Assembly (NCBI GenBank): GCA_024742395.1
Contig: JANSYO010000018.1
Location: 1 to 64,000 of the forward strand
Length of the DNA: 64,000 nucleotides
DNA from: Cytophagales bacterium
GTDB taxonomy: Bacteria > Bacteroidota > Bacteroidia > Cytophagales > Spirosomataceae
Direction of reading: 5' to 3'
Below the pieces are notes generated by a model. That model was not told the DNA's origin. It saw only the letters and a program-made list of their open reading frames with translations, and searched no databases. Shown here one piece after another: positions 9,017 through 17,792 of this stretch; position 1 is the stretch's first letter, and each line of letters opens with the position of its first letter. A program made the translations under genes and the position numbers.

Positions 9017-10488
9017 TTAGGCTGCCGAGCAATATACTTAAAGAAGCTGGCATCAGCCGGAGCCATATATTGTTCAATTGGCCATCCGTTTTCTTCAGCG
9101 TAATGTGGCATTGATTTAATTTCTTCAAAAGGAATTGGAGAATAGTTAAAGCTCAAACCATTACTTACAAAGGAATTTCGCAAGTAAACCAATGAGTCTG
9201 CCGCAGAAATAATCAACAAAAGAGTAAAAATTAGTCGGTGTCCTATTCTTTTGATTTGAGCAAGAGAGGCTAACAGAAATGCCCATAACAAATACAAGGA
9301 AGGCATTGAAACCCTTTGTACCCAATCATTGTATTTGCCAAATCGATACAAAGGTATAACCAACAGCACTATTGCCATCGCCCAAAACCATTGCTTATTT
9401 TTCGATAGGAAATCAGCATTTTTAAAACTCAAATAAATAAATATCAGCCAGACCACTACCTCAAAAAAAACAAACCAGGCATATCTGAAAAAAGACTCAA
9501 TTAAACTCATTTTAGAGAGAACAGGCCAGAGCAAAAAACCTTTATCAAACTCTTTCACCTCCACAGAAGTAACAAACCAGATAAGAAGAAGAAATGCAGG
9601 AATAATCGCGAAATTCTCTATTCTCAGATAGTCTTTTAAGCCCTTTTTAAGAAGCAAAAAACAGAAATAAGGGAACAAGCCAACTAAAATAAAGGGAGTC
9701 CAGAACACCAATGGAAATAGATATAAGGGCGAACGGGTCAAATCTTGTTTTTTGATCAAATCATAGAAAAAAAGACCTGAAGCTACCCAGCATGGAATAG
9801 CATGTGGGGCCGCCCAAAAAAGCAGATTGGTGTTTCCATGATACAAAAGGAATTCTTCATTTTTCAAACTGTTCCACCAATAAAACTGCGGCCAGTTCCC
9901 TTTCAAAAGTTCTGATACTCCATTTTGATAGAGATAGCCTGCTATGTCAAAACCTCCTGCCAGCACAAATACCACAAAAACGAATGCCGTCCTGTTTCCA
10001 CTAATAATAGCCAACCAAACCAGGCCTAAAAATACCCCAAGGACTCCGTAAAAAAACAGAAATCCATTCACCATATCATAGGATAGCCAGCCAACTAAAA
10101 CCGGAGCAGAAATAAAATAACCCAGATATGACGACAGAATATATTCTTTCCCTTCATGAATATAAAGAACAGGCCAGCTGTTTTCCATTATGTCTTTTGA
10201 GAGAGAATACACCTTAAACTGGTCATGGAGTTTAATGCCAAAACCACCTATCCCACTCATAGAAACCCAGAGAACGACCAAGCCAAGAAGAATAAAAAAT
10301 TGAGCTTTTGAGAAGTCAATTTCTTCCTCATCAAACAAACTATTGTTGTATTTGTAAATTGAAAAAAGCAATAAAACTATTACAGGTAAAGCAATGAATA
10401 ACTTGACCCAAAACAAGAAGAAAACAAATACAGGAAGTATTAGAAAAGTAAGACTCAATAATTTCAGTGTTCGAACCGATAGTCTCAT
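9013..10488 (-). CDS. Polytopic membrane protein with GT-C-like topology, paralogue B
   Basis: 491 residues, about ten hydrophobic segments. It matches the gene immediately upstream in length and in three blocks: SGIGGFG..D near residues 80-95 (paralogue: SGAGGMG..D), a PHAIPCW block in the middle, and PLYRFGKYNDWVQRVSMPSL late in the protein. An NDW..R.S.PSL block of this kind occurs in bacterial membrane proteins thought to be GT-C glycosyltransferases, which move sugars from polyprenyl-phosphate carriers on the periplasmic side. It overlaps its paralogue by 4 bp and is last in an operon with an SDR and a GT2. Function is inferred from topology and neighbours only. Confidence 0.7.
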   Translation of the reverse strand: MRLSVRTLKLLSLTFLILPVFVFFLFWVKLFIALPVIVLLLFSIYKYNNSLFDEEEIDFSKAQFFILLGLVVLWVSMSGIGGFGIKLHDQFKVYSLSKDIMENSWPVLYIHEGKEYILSSYLGYFISAPVLVGWLSYDMVNGFLFFYGVLGVFLGLVWLAIISGNRTAFVFVVFVLAGGFDIAGYLYQNGVSELLKGNWPQFYWWNSLKNEEFLLYHGNTNLLFWAAPHAIPCWVASGLFFYDLIKKQDLTRSPLYLFPLVFWTPFILVGLFPYFCFLLLKKGLKDYLRIENFAIIPAFLLLIWFVTSVEVKEFDKGFLLWPVLSKMSLIESFFRYAWFVFFEVVVWLIFIYLSFKNADFLSKNKQWFWAMAIVLLVIPLYRFGKYNDWVQRVSMPSLYLLWAFLLASLAQIKRIGHRLIFTLLLIISAADSLVYLRNSFVSNGLSFNYSPIPFEEIKSMPHYAEENGWPIEQYMAPADASFFKYIARQPN

Positions 10489-11981
10489 TTTTCCATCTTT
10501 TGTTTAGCCAGATGCTTGAAGAAGAAAGTATCCTCTGAAGCCACAAATTGTGTAATAGGATAGCCCACACAAATCTCCGGCAAAGTGAGCACTTGTGATT
10601 CTTCAGGAGATTTAAAATTTGGTCGGAAATCTGAATAAATGACCGAACCAATGATACCTATACTCGCCGCTTGTGCCCCGGAAATGAACAATAAAATCAT
10701 GACGCCTTTCAAAATTCCTTTAGCATTCACTAAAGCCCTGAAGGCAAATAGAGAAAGTACAATGAGCGAGCCCATAGAGACCCGTGTGCACCAGTCGTTC
10801 CATAAGCCAAAACGATACAAGGGAATGATCATCAACATACCACAGGTAAACAAGAAAAGGATGTTTTCATCTTTGGCGAAACCGTTTTTAAGGACTGCAT
10901 ATATGGGTATGGCCCAGATGACAACTTCAAAAAACAGAAAATGAAAGTAAATGCCCATTTGCTTTAAGATACTTACACCCTGCCCTGATAAATCTGTAAA
11001 TATGAAATGTTGAACCAGCTCTCCCGACTCAATAGCCAAAAGAAAAGAGGCTAATACAATGAATAGAATTGGAGCTATAATTAGATTTACATAGTTCCAT
11101 ATACCCTCAAAACGTCTTAACAACAGTACGAAAACGAACAAAGGAAACAGACCTACGAGGACCATTGGAGACCACATAGCCAAAAGGCAGATAATAAAAG
11201 GCATGTACTTTATATCTCGATCTACGAATCCGGCATTGAGCATAATGCCTACACCTAAAAAAGCCGGTATTGCATGCTGTGGCGTCCAATAAAGCATGTC
11301 CGTTACAGACATGAAATTGAGCGGAATTACCTCTCGGCTATTTAACCAAAATAAATACCCATGGTTTAAAATCTTATCCCAGTACACAGATAGTGACTCT
11401 GACCCGAAAGTATTGACAAACGAAAATGTAGCTATACCTCCAAAGAGAATAAAAAAGACACTAAAACAAGCAAGGTTGCCTTTAATAAATCTATGAAGCC
11501 AAAATACACTTAGAAGTATACCAATCAATGTGTAAACAAATAATGCCAATTGCGTTACTTTAAACCCCAGAATACTAAAAACAGTAGGAGCTGCTATATA
11601 ATAGGCCAAATAATGGCTGAGATACATTTTTTCACCATCTACATCATATTCTAAAGGCCAGCTTCGAGTAGACAATTCTTTTACGAGTGTGTTGCTTTTA
11701 TAAAGATCTGTCACCTGATATCCCATACCGCCAGCTCCTGAAAAACTTACCCATAAAAACAAAATCACTATAGCAATAACAAGCTGTCTCTTTGAGTAAA
11801 ACTCTACTTCGTTAAATGAAAGGCTTTGGGTGAATTGATAAATCCCTAAACCAAGCAAAAGGCTTAAAGGAATGCCATAATAGAGGCGTGTCCAGCCCAA
11901 AAAGAATGGAAAAAGCGAAAAAGCGATATACAGAAGGGTAATGATCCTGATATAGGAAACAGATACTCGCATGGGTTTCAC
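10485..11981 (-). CDS. Polytopic membrane protein with GT-C-like topology, paralogue A
   Basis: 498 residues, strongly hydrophobic, the tandem paralogue of the following gene (4-bp overlap). Shared blocks are SGAGGMGYQVTDLYKS.., PQHAIPAFLGVG and PLYRFGLWNDWCTRVSMGSL. The acidic residue after GGMGYQVT is shared and could be catalytic if these are GT-C enzymes, where an Asp/Glu in the first periplasmic loop is typical; that is inference. It starts 54 bp after the SDR gene of the same operon. It could equally be a glycan polymerase or a flippase-like protein; I do not recognise a named family. Confidence 0.7.
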   Translation of the reverse strand: MKPMRVSVSYIRIITLLYIAFSLFPFFLGWTRLYYGIPLSLLLGLGIYQFTQSLSFNEVEFYSKRQLVIAIVILFLWVSFSGAGGMGYQVTDLYKSNTLVKELSTRSWPLEYDVDGEKMYLSHYLAYYIAAPTVFSILGFKVTQLALFVYTLIGILLSVFWLHRFIKGNLACFSVFFILFGGIATFSFVNTFGSESLSVYWDKILNHGYLFWLNSREVIPLNFMSVTDMLYWTPQHAIPAFLGVGIMLNAGFVDRDIKYMPFIICLLAMWSPMVLVGLFPLFVFVLLLRRFEGIWNYVNLIIAPILFIVLASFLLAIESGELVQHFIFTDLSGQGVSILKQMGIYFHFLFFEVVIWAIPIYAVLKNGFAKDENILFLFTCGMLMIIPLYRFGLWNDWCTRVSMGSLIVLSLFAFRALVNAKGILKGVMILLFISGAQAASIGIIGSVIYSDFRPNFKSPEESQVLTLPEICVGYPITQFVASEDTFFFKHLAKQKMEK

Positions 11982-12035
11982 AGAATTTGTGCGAATATAA
12001 GAATTTGTATTTCGAAAGAATAAGAGAACCCTACT

Positions 12036-12905
12036 TTACTGACCTTTGGCCAATTTCCGAATATAAGCTGCTATACTTTCATACGGAAAATCAATATGGC
12101 CTATGGGCTTTGGAGCATAAAAGCGATCTATCTGATCAGGAACTATACTAATCTTAAGACCGGTATTGGAAATCACCCATTGTATGAAATACATAATGAA
12201 TTTAGGAATAGGCAATAGAATCTTGCTTTTACCAGTGATTTTTGAAACCAACTCTATGAGAGATTTATAAGAATAGGCCTCTGTGCCATTTACAATAAGC
12301 GTTTGATTCCAATGTCCTTTTTCAAAGCTATACTCATAAATAAGCTTTGAAGTATCTTCTAAACTAACAGGATACATCAAACTCTCTCCTCCTGGGTAAA
12401 TCTGAACTGTTTTACTCAAAGCATCCTGAATTAAAGATTCGATACCTTCGTTTTTCATGCCTCCGTAAATCTCCGAAGGTTTATAAACGATCCAGCTTTT
12501 ACAATTTGTTCTTACATATTCTTCAGCCTTGAGTTTTGATTCACCATATCCACCCGAACCAGGTACCGCAGCCCGACTACTAATATAAATGAATTTTACT
12601 CCGCCTATTCTGTTTGATATATCTACAAGATTTTTTGTAGCCTCATAATTAATCCGGAAGTATTCACCTATATCAGGTGTATGAGTTACAGCAGCACCAT
12701 GAATTATAAAGCTGATTCCTGCTAAATCTTCTTCTAACAAGCCAATAGTTTCAAGAGATCCATGTAGCCAGGTCACTCCTTCCTGAGGCTCAGGATGATT
12801 TTTACGAGTAAGAGCCAGAATCTCAAATTTATCCAGTGGCAAATACCCTACAATTTGTTGTAAAAGTGAGGAAGAAAGTCCTGTTACGAAGACTTTTTGC
12901 TTCAT
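12036..12905 (-). CDS. NAD-dependent epimerase/dehydratase family protein (SDR)
   Basis: 289-residue extended-type SDR. The N-terminal loop is TGLSSSLLQQIVG, where the usual second and third glycines of TGxxGxxG are missing, so cofactor binding may be altered. YGESK (near residue 119) keeps the catalytic Tyr and Lys, and SSRAAV supplies the Ser region. The C-terminal third is hydrophobic (PIPKFIMYFIQWVISN). Relatives reduce or epimerise nucleotide- or lipid-linked sugars. It starts 1 bp after the GT2 stop and belongs to the same operon. Substrate unknown. Confidence 0.75.
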   Translation of the reverse strand: MKQKVFVTGLSSSLLQQIVGYLPLDKFEILALTRKNHPEPQEGVTWLHGSLETIGLLEEDLAGISFIIHGAAVTHTPDIGEYFRINYEATKNLVDISNRIGGVKFIYISSRAAVPGSGGYGESKLKAEEYVRTNCKSWIVYKPSEIYGGMKNEGIESLIQDALSKTVQIYPGGESLMYPVSLEDTSKLIYEYSFEKGHWNQTLIVNGTEAYSYKSLIELVSKITGKSKILLPIPKFIMYFIQWVISNTGLKISIVPDQIDRFYAPKPIGHIDFPYESIAAYIRKLAKGQ

Positions 12906-12906
12906 T

Positions 12907-13617
12907 TTATTTGAACCTGTATTTGAAAAGGTTTTTTAAGAATTCGATGATAGCACTAGGCTTAACAAAAGACTGGCGTCCAGCCAATTTCTCAAACTCT
13001 ACCGGCAATTCAGCTATAGGAATTTTAAGCCTACCTATATTGATCATAATTTCGGCATCGATAAACCAGTCATCAGAAGATAGATTTAGTTGATTATAGC
13101 ATTCCCTGGTTAAGAGCTTAGGCTTAGAATTGATATCCCTGGCATTTACATTTGGAAAAAGCAGGCCAAAAAGAAAGTTATAAATAGCAGAAATAGTCTT
13201 TCTGTACAATCCGTCTCCGCGGGTCACTCTGAAAGTTTTTACGAGTCCGTAATTTCCCTCTTTGATTTTTTTGAAGCAATTAGAAATGCTCTCAATCGGG
13301 AATTGACCATCACCATCTATTACACAAAGGTATTCACCCCTCGAAAACTCAAGGCCCTTTCTCATGTCCCAGCCCATCATGCCTTCTTTTGGCTTGCAAA
13401 TACCCCGGTACACTTCGTCCTCTTGCTCAAGCTGATGAATATACTCTCTGGTCTTATCACCAGAATCTTCAAAATAATTTCCAACCAGCACGATTTCAAA
13501 ACTATCTGTCAGACCCGCTACTAGCTTCTTTGTTTGCCGGGCAAAGGCCAGAATAGACTCCTCTGACCGATAGCATAAAATAATGATGGAAAGTTCTGGT
13601 TTTTGAGAATCAATCAT
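12907..13617 (-). CDS. Family 2 glycosyltransferase, dolichyl-phosphate-mannose-synthase-like
   Basis: 236 residues with a GT-A fold. It has LSIIILCYRSE near the N-terminus, the metal/UDP-binding DGDGQFP (about residue 100) and a DINSKPKLL stretch close to the DPM1-like pattern. Such enzymes load a sugar from a nucleotide donor onto polyprenyl phosphate at the cytoplasmic face. It has no membrane anchor. It is first in a four-gene minus-strand operon with an SDR and two GT-C-like membrane proteins, consistent with making the lipid-linked sugar those proteins would use. A Bacteroidota-type promoter lies 44-74 bp upstream. Confidence 0.85.
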   Translation of the reverse strand: MIDSQKPELSIIILCYRSEESILAFARQTKKLVAGLTDSFEIVLVGNYFEDSGDKTREYIHQLEQEDEVYRGICKPKEGMMGWDMRKGLEFSRGEYLCVIDGDGQFPIESISNCFKKIKEGNYGLVKTFRVTRGDGLYRKTISAIYNFLFGLLFPNVNARDINSKPKLLTRECYNQLNLSSDDWFIDAEIMINIGRLKIPIAELPVEFEKLAGRQSFVKPSAIIEFLKNLFKYRFK

Positions 13618-13660
13618 AATAAAAGGTGAACGAAGTCTCTTTCATTTTTTCTTCGCGGCT

Positions 13661-13691
13661 CAAAATTAAGTGAATAATTGTAATAGGCACA
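13661..13691 (-). promoter_or_regulatory. Candidate promoter of the GT2/SDR/GT-C-like operon
   Basis: Minus strand: -7 TAATTTTG (13661-13668, full match to TAnnTTTG) with TGTG (13688-13691) 19 bases upstream as an imperfect -33 TTTG. The leader would be about 37 bases. Confidence 0.4.
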
Positions 13692-13759
13692 TGGATAGTT
13701 TTACTAATCACAGATATTTAACGCAGAAGTTTATATTTCTTGTTTCTGAAGGAGATTAT

Positions 13760-13825
13760 ATGATCAATCTGCATATTCTTACAATGGTTAAAGAATCAAT
13801 AAAAAACGATAAAAAGCCTTGGTGA
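13760..13825 (+). CDS. Possible 21-residue leader peptide with a strong Shine-Dalgarno
   Basis: ATG at 13760 is preceded at 5 bases by AAGGAG (13749-13754), one of the clearest Shine-Dalgarno sequences in a window where most genes have none. It encodes a 21-residue peptide rich in Lys that ends KKPW. It lies 78 bp upstream of the PurF-like gene, so it may be a regulatory upstream frame. A chance match cannot be excluded. Confidence 0.3.
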   Translation: MINLHILTMVKESIKNDKKPW

Positions 13826-13903
13826 CTGAACCTTTAATCCTGACCTTTGTTTTTTAAAAATCTTTTAAAGAACTTTTACGTTCTCAACGCTGATTTTTTT
13901 TGT

Positions 13904-15796
13904 ATGAGTGAAGCAATAAAACACGAATGTGGAATCGCCCTCATTCGCCTTCGCAAGCCGCTGGATTATTATATCAAAAAGTACGGCACCCCGCTCTACC
14001 CTGTAAATAAGCTCTATGTTCTCATGGAGAAGCAGTCTAACCGAGGTCAAGACGGTGCAGGTGTAGCCAATGTTAAACTTGAAGTAGCCCCGGGCCAGCG
14101 GTACATTTCCAGATACCGATCTGTTGAGAACAGGCCAATCGTTGACATATTTGGAAAAATAAACGAGAAGTACAGTTCTGTTTTAAAAGGCAACCCTGAG
14201 AAATTCAGAGATGCCAAATGGCTTCAGGAGAACCTTGCATTTTCTGGTGAAGTTTGGCTTGGGCACCTTAGATATGGTACTCATGGCAAAAATGAAATAG
14301 AAAACTGCCACCCTATGCTTAGACAAAGCAACTGGAGAAGCCGAAACCTGGTGTGTGCAGGAAATTTTAACATGACCAATGCTGACGAACTTTTCAGAAA
14401 GTTGGTAAAACTAGGTCAACACCCAAAAGATCAAGGAGATACCGTAACCGTAATGGAGAAAATCGGGCACTTCCTTGATGAGGAGAATCAGCGTGTTTTT
14501 GAAAGATTCAAAGGGATCTATGACAATCCGGCATTGTCAGATATTATTGAAGACAATATGGATCTACAGCGTGTTCTTCATAGAGCCTGTAGAGATTTTG
14601 ACGGAGGATACGCCCTTGCCGGGATTACCGGATACGGCTCTTCCTTTGTAGTCAGAGATCCTGCCGGAATCAGACCTGCTTATTATTGGGCTGATGACGA
14701 AGTAATAGTTGTAACCTCTGAAAGACCTCCGTTAAAGGCGGCTTTTGGTGCTAAATTCGAAGATATAAAGGAATTAGGCCCGGGAAATGCCGTCATTATA
14801 GATAAATACGGAGAATTCGGCGAATTCAACATTATTGAAGCTACAGAAAGAAAAGCCTGTAGTTTTGAGCGAATATATTTCTCACGAGGTGCAGACGATG
14901 AAATCTACAGTGAGCGTAAAACTCTAGGAAAATTATTGGTACCACAGATCCTGAAAGAAATAGATCATGATCTGGAAAATACCATATTCTCCTACATTCC
15001 AAACACTGCTGAGGCCTCTTTCTATGGCCTTATGGCTGGTATGGATGAATACCTTACCAATTGGAGAAAAGAGCAGCTTTCAAAAGGCGACGTTACACCG
15101 GAGAGACTGGAAAAAATATTGAATTTCAAACCGAGATTTGAAAAACTCGTTTCTAAAGATGTTAAGCTAAGAACCTTTATCACGAATGATAACGATCGTG
15201 GCGAAATGGTTTCTCATGTTTATGAAATGACTCAGGGAGTTGTCAAAAAAGGAGTGGATACTATTGTAGTAATAGATGACTCTATTGTTAGAGGTACCAC
15301 CCTTGAGAAATCAATACTTAAGCTACTCGATAAGCTAGAGCCTAAAAAAATTGTAGTAGTTTCTTCCGCTCCACAAATCAGATATCCGGATTGCTACGGC
15401 ATTGACATGTCAAAAGTAAGAGAGTTTGTGGCCTTTAGAGCAATGCTTGCTTTACTGAAAGAGAAGGGGCTAGAATACATGAAAGAGGAAGTTTTTGAAG
15501 AAACTCAGCGAAGTCTTCATAATAAGAAGTTCCATAAACAAAACTTTGTTCAGAAACTTTACGATACGTTTGATTATCATGAGGTTTCTGCCAAAATAGC
15601 TGAAATATTGAAACCGGAAGACCTACAGGCTGAACTGGCAGTAATCTACCAAACAGTAGAAAACCTAAACAAAGCCTGCCCTAAGAATTTAGGAGATTGG
15701 TATTTTACCGGAAACTACCCTACAAAGGGCGGTAACAGAGTGGTAAATAAAGCCTTTATGAATTTCATGGAAGGCAAGGAAGTCAGAGCTTATTGA
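13904..15796 (+). CDS. PurF-like class II amidophosphoribosyltransferase, long Bacteroidota paralogue
   Basis: 630 residues, clearly longer than ordinary PurF (about 470-510). I chose the ATG at 13904 because it leaves an eight-residue propeptide before the nucleophile Cys9 (KHECGIAL), as in class II glutamine amidotransferases; the upstream ATG at 13847 would put the Cys far inside. The glutaminase domain shows NRGQDGAG and HLRYGTHG. The phosphoribosyltransferase domain has the PRPP-binding VVIDDSIVRGTT near residues 454-465. PurF transfers glutamine ammonia to PRPP, the first step of purine synthesis. Insertions lie around residues 45-110 and 330-420. It may be a second PurF with an altered role; no purine genes adjoin it. 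Confidence 0.85.
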   Translation: MSEAIKHECGIALIRLRKPLDYYIKKYGTPLYPVNKLYVLMEKQSNRGQDGAGVANVKLEVAPGQRYISRYRSVENRPIVDIFGKINEKYSSVLKGNPEKFRDAKWLQENLAFSGEVWLGHLRYGTHGKNEIENCHPMLRQSNWRSRNLVCAGNFNMTNADELFRKLVKLGQHPKDQGDTVTVMEKIGHFLDEENQRVFERFKGIYDNPALSDIIEDNMDLQRVLHRACRDFDGGYALAGITGYGSSFVVRDPAGIRPAYYWADDEVIVVTSERPPLKAAFGAKFEDIKELGPGNAVIIDKYGEFGEFNIIEATERKACSFERIYFSRGADDEIYSERKTLGKLLVPQILKEIDHDLENTIFSYIPNTAEASFYGLMAGMDEYLTNWRKEQLSKGDVTPERLEKILNFKPRFEKLVSKDVKLRTFITNDNDRGEMVSHVYEMTQGVVKKGVDTIVVIDDSIVRGTTLEKSILKLLDKLEPKKIVVVSSAPQIRYPDCYGIDMSKVREFVAFRAMLALLKEKGLEYMKEEVFEETQRSLHNKKFHKQNFVQKLYDTFDYHEVSAKIAEILKPEDLQAELAVIYQTVENLNKACPKNLGDWYFTGNYPTKGGNRVVNKAFMNFMEGKEVRAY

Positions 15797-15930
15797 TTTT
15801 GCGTTTTCTTTGAAGGAATGCAATATACATTAGCTGTCAACTCTTTCATGCCAATCATTTTAAGACAATCATGAATGTTGATATGAGTTGAATTCTGGCT
15901 TTTTACTTGTGATGTCGATTTATTATTCAT
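15790..15930 (-). CDS. Possible 46-residue hypothetical protein
   Basis: A minus-strand frame from ATG (15930) to TAA (15790-15792), overlapping the end of the PurF-like gene by 7 bp. It is polar, with Ser/Asn/Gln-rich ends and a central HDCLKMIGMKEL stretch. It fills most of the 226-bp gap before the next gene. No domain and no clear ribosome-binding site are seen; it may be chance. Confidence 0.3.
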   Translation of the reverse strand: MNNKSTSQVKSQNSTHINIHDCLKMIGMKELTANVYCIPSKKTQNQ

Positions 15931-16022
15931 TGCATTATGTGTTTTTCAGTTGATGAAAGAGTTTAAATTTACATGATTTAGGCCTTAAGGCAGAATTAAA
16001 AAGAATCAATTTATTATACGGT

Positions 16023-16772
16023 ATGCCTATTATTTTATCAAAACAGATTCAAATGTTGGCGTTTTTAATTGGGATGACACTACTCGTTTCATTGCAATCA
16101 ATGGCACAAAAGATTGACCCTCAGTCACAAGCTCTCATAAATAATGCCGAAAAAGCCATGGGGGGGCAGCAGGCCTTTGATAAAATCAGGCATTTATCAT
16201 GGAATTTCCTCAACATAAGATCACTCACCTGGGATAAACACAGCGGAGATGTCCGTATTGACCTTCGAAACGAAAACTCTGTATACCTGTATAATACCAA
16301 AACCGAGAAGGCCAAAATATTGAAAAATGGTGTAGAACAAACGCATCCTGACTCCTTGGCTAAGTACGGTAAAGTAGCTTATGAAATGTGGATCAATGAT
16401 TCATATTGGTTAATCATGCCTTTTAAACTTGATGACCCTGGTGTAAAACAACTTTATTTAGGCGAAATGCTCTCAGAACAAGGCTATTCTTGTGATGTTA
16501 TTCAAATCACCTTTGAGAATACCGGAGTAACTCCGGACAATAAATACCTGATCTATTTTGACAAGAAAAGTGGATTAGTATGTCAGTGGGACTTTTTCAG
16601 AAACGCGAACGACGCAGCCCCATTGTTTACCACCCCTTGGCTCGATTACGCCAGGTATCAAGGTGTTCTCATCTCAGGAGATCGTGGAGAAAGAAAACTT
16701 AGCAATATTCACGTTTTCAAAAAATTACCTGAAACCGTTTATACAGATTTCAAAAGACCAAAATTCCTATAA
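16023..16772 (+). CDS. Secreted LolA-like / outer-membrane lipoprotein-sorting-like protein
   Basis: 249 residues with a signal peptide ending near SMAQ (residue 29); a start at Met11 would also work. The mature part begins with an ALINNAEKAMGG helix, then a beta-rich segment (DVRIDLRNENSVYLYN, YLIYFDKKSG), a pattern like LolA-fold periplasmic proteins. No lipobox. Its TAA is directly followed by the hemH ATG, so the two are co-translated. A link to haem or lipoprotein handling is only suggested by this position. Confidence 0.6.
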   Translation: MPIILSKQIQMLAFLIGMTLLVSLQSMAQKIDPQSQALINNAEKAMGGQQAFDKIRHLSWNFLNIRSLTWDKHSGDVRIDLRNENSVYLYNTKTEKAKILKNGVEQTHPDSLAKYGKVAYEMWINDSYWLIMPFKLDDPGVKQLYLGEMLSEQGYSCDVIQITFENTGVTPDNKYLIYFDKKSGLVCQWDFFRNANDAAPLFTTPWLDYARYQGVLISGDRGERKLSNIHVFKKLPETVYTDFKRPKFL

Positions 16773-17792
16773 ATGCAATTCAAAACTGGTGTACTTCTGG
16801 TAAACTTAGGGACCCCTGATAGCCCTGAAACGCCAGATGTTAGAAGATACTTACGTCAATTTTTAATGGATGGGCGAGTTATTGATTATCCGTTTATTCC
16901 AAGATGGATGCTCGTAAATTTAATCATTGCCCCTTTTAGAAGCCCAAAATCTGCCAAAATCTACAAAGAGCTATGGACAGAAGAAGGCTCGCCGTTAAAA
17001 GTTTACGGAGAAAGTAATGAGCGTCAGTTACAAAAAGAACTTGGCGAAGATTATGTAGTAAAATTGGCGATGAGATACCAGAGTCCGTCAATAGAAAATG
17101 GCCTGGAAGAACTAAAGAATGCCGGTGTAAATAAAATTATCGTTTTGCCTTTCTTTCCTCAATATGCCTCTGCCACCACTGGCTCAGTTTACGAAGAAGT
17201 AAACAGAGTAGTGAACGGCTGGCAGACCATTCCTGAGATCAGAATGATCAATAATTTCTATGCCCATCCACTATTTATTAAAGGCTTTGTGGATAATGGA
17301 AAGAAATACCTTGAGGCTAAAAAATATGATCATATAATTTTTTCTTATCATGGTATTCCTGCCAGGCAAATAAAAAAAGGTGATCATACAAACAGCACCT
17401 GTAAACTAGGAGAATGCTGTGGAAGTATTACCAGCAATAATCAATTCTGTTACAGGGCTCAATGCTTTGAAACCACCAGATTGCTTGCAAAAGAATTGGG
17501 TTTAAAACCAGAGCAATATACCACCTGTTTTCAGTCTAGATTAGGTAGAGAAGAATGGATTCAGCCCTACACAGAACAGACTGTAATAGACCTTGCCAAA
17601 AGCGGCAAAAAGAATGTATTGGCTTTTTCGCCTGCTTTTGTGGCAGACTGCCTCGAGACCACCATTGAAGTAGGAGATGAATATAAGGAATTGTTTGAGG
17701 AGAATGGCGGCGAAGAATGGGATTTGGTAGAAAGCCTTAACGATTCTTCCAACTGGATCAGCCTTTTGAAAGACCTAATCCTGAAGGATTAA
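16773..17792 (+). CDS. hemH: Ferrochelatase
   Basis: 339 residues. It inserts Fe(II) into protoporphyrin IX, the last step of haem synthesis. The metal-binding His is in FSYHGIP (about residue 194), the partner Glu in ADCLETTIEVG (about 294), and VNLGTPDSP at the N-terminus is typical. A cysteine-rich stretch (CKLGECCGS.. and CYRAQCFETT, about 209-231) could bind an iron-sulfur cluster, as in some bacterial ferrochelatases; that part is inference. It starts with no gap after a secreted LolA-like gene and overlaps the convergent lipoprotein gene by 4 bp. Confidence 0.95.
   Translation: MQFKTGVLLVNLGTPDSPETPDVRRYLRQFLMDGRVIDYPFIPRWMLVNLIIAPFRSPKSAKIYKELWTEEGSPLKVYGESNERQLQKELGEDYVVKLAMRYQSPSIENGLEELKNAGVNKIIVLPFFPQYASATTGSVYEEVNRVVNGWQTIPEIRMINNFYAHPLFIKGFVDNGKKYLEAKKYDHIIFSYHGIPARQIKKGDHTNSTCKLGECCGSITSNNQFCYRAQCFETTRLLAKELGLKPEQYTTCFQSRLGREEWIQPYTEQTVIDLAKSGKKNVLAFSPAFVADCLETTIEVGDEYKELFEENGGEEWDLVESLNDSSNWISLLKDLILKD

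Noticed and set aside
10340-10651. 103-codon minus-strand open frame in another frame across the two GT-C-like genes
   Set aside because: It bridges the 4-bp overlap of two well-supported genes and shows no features of its own.
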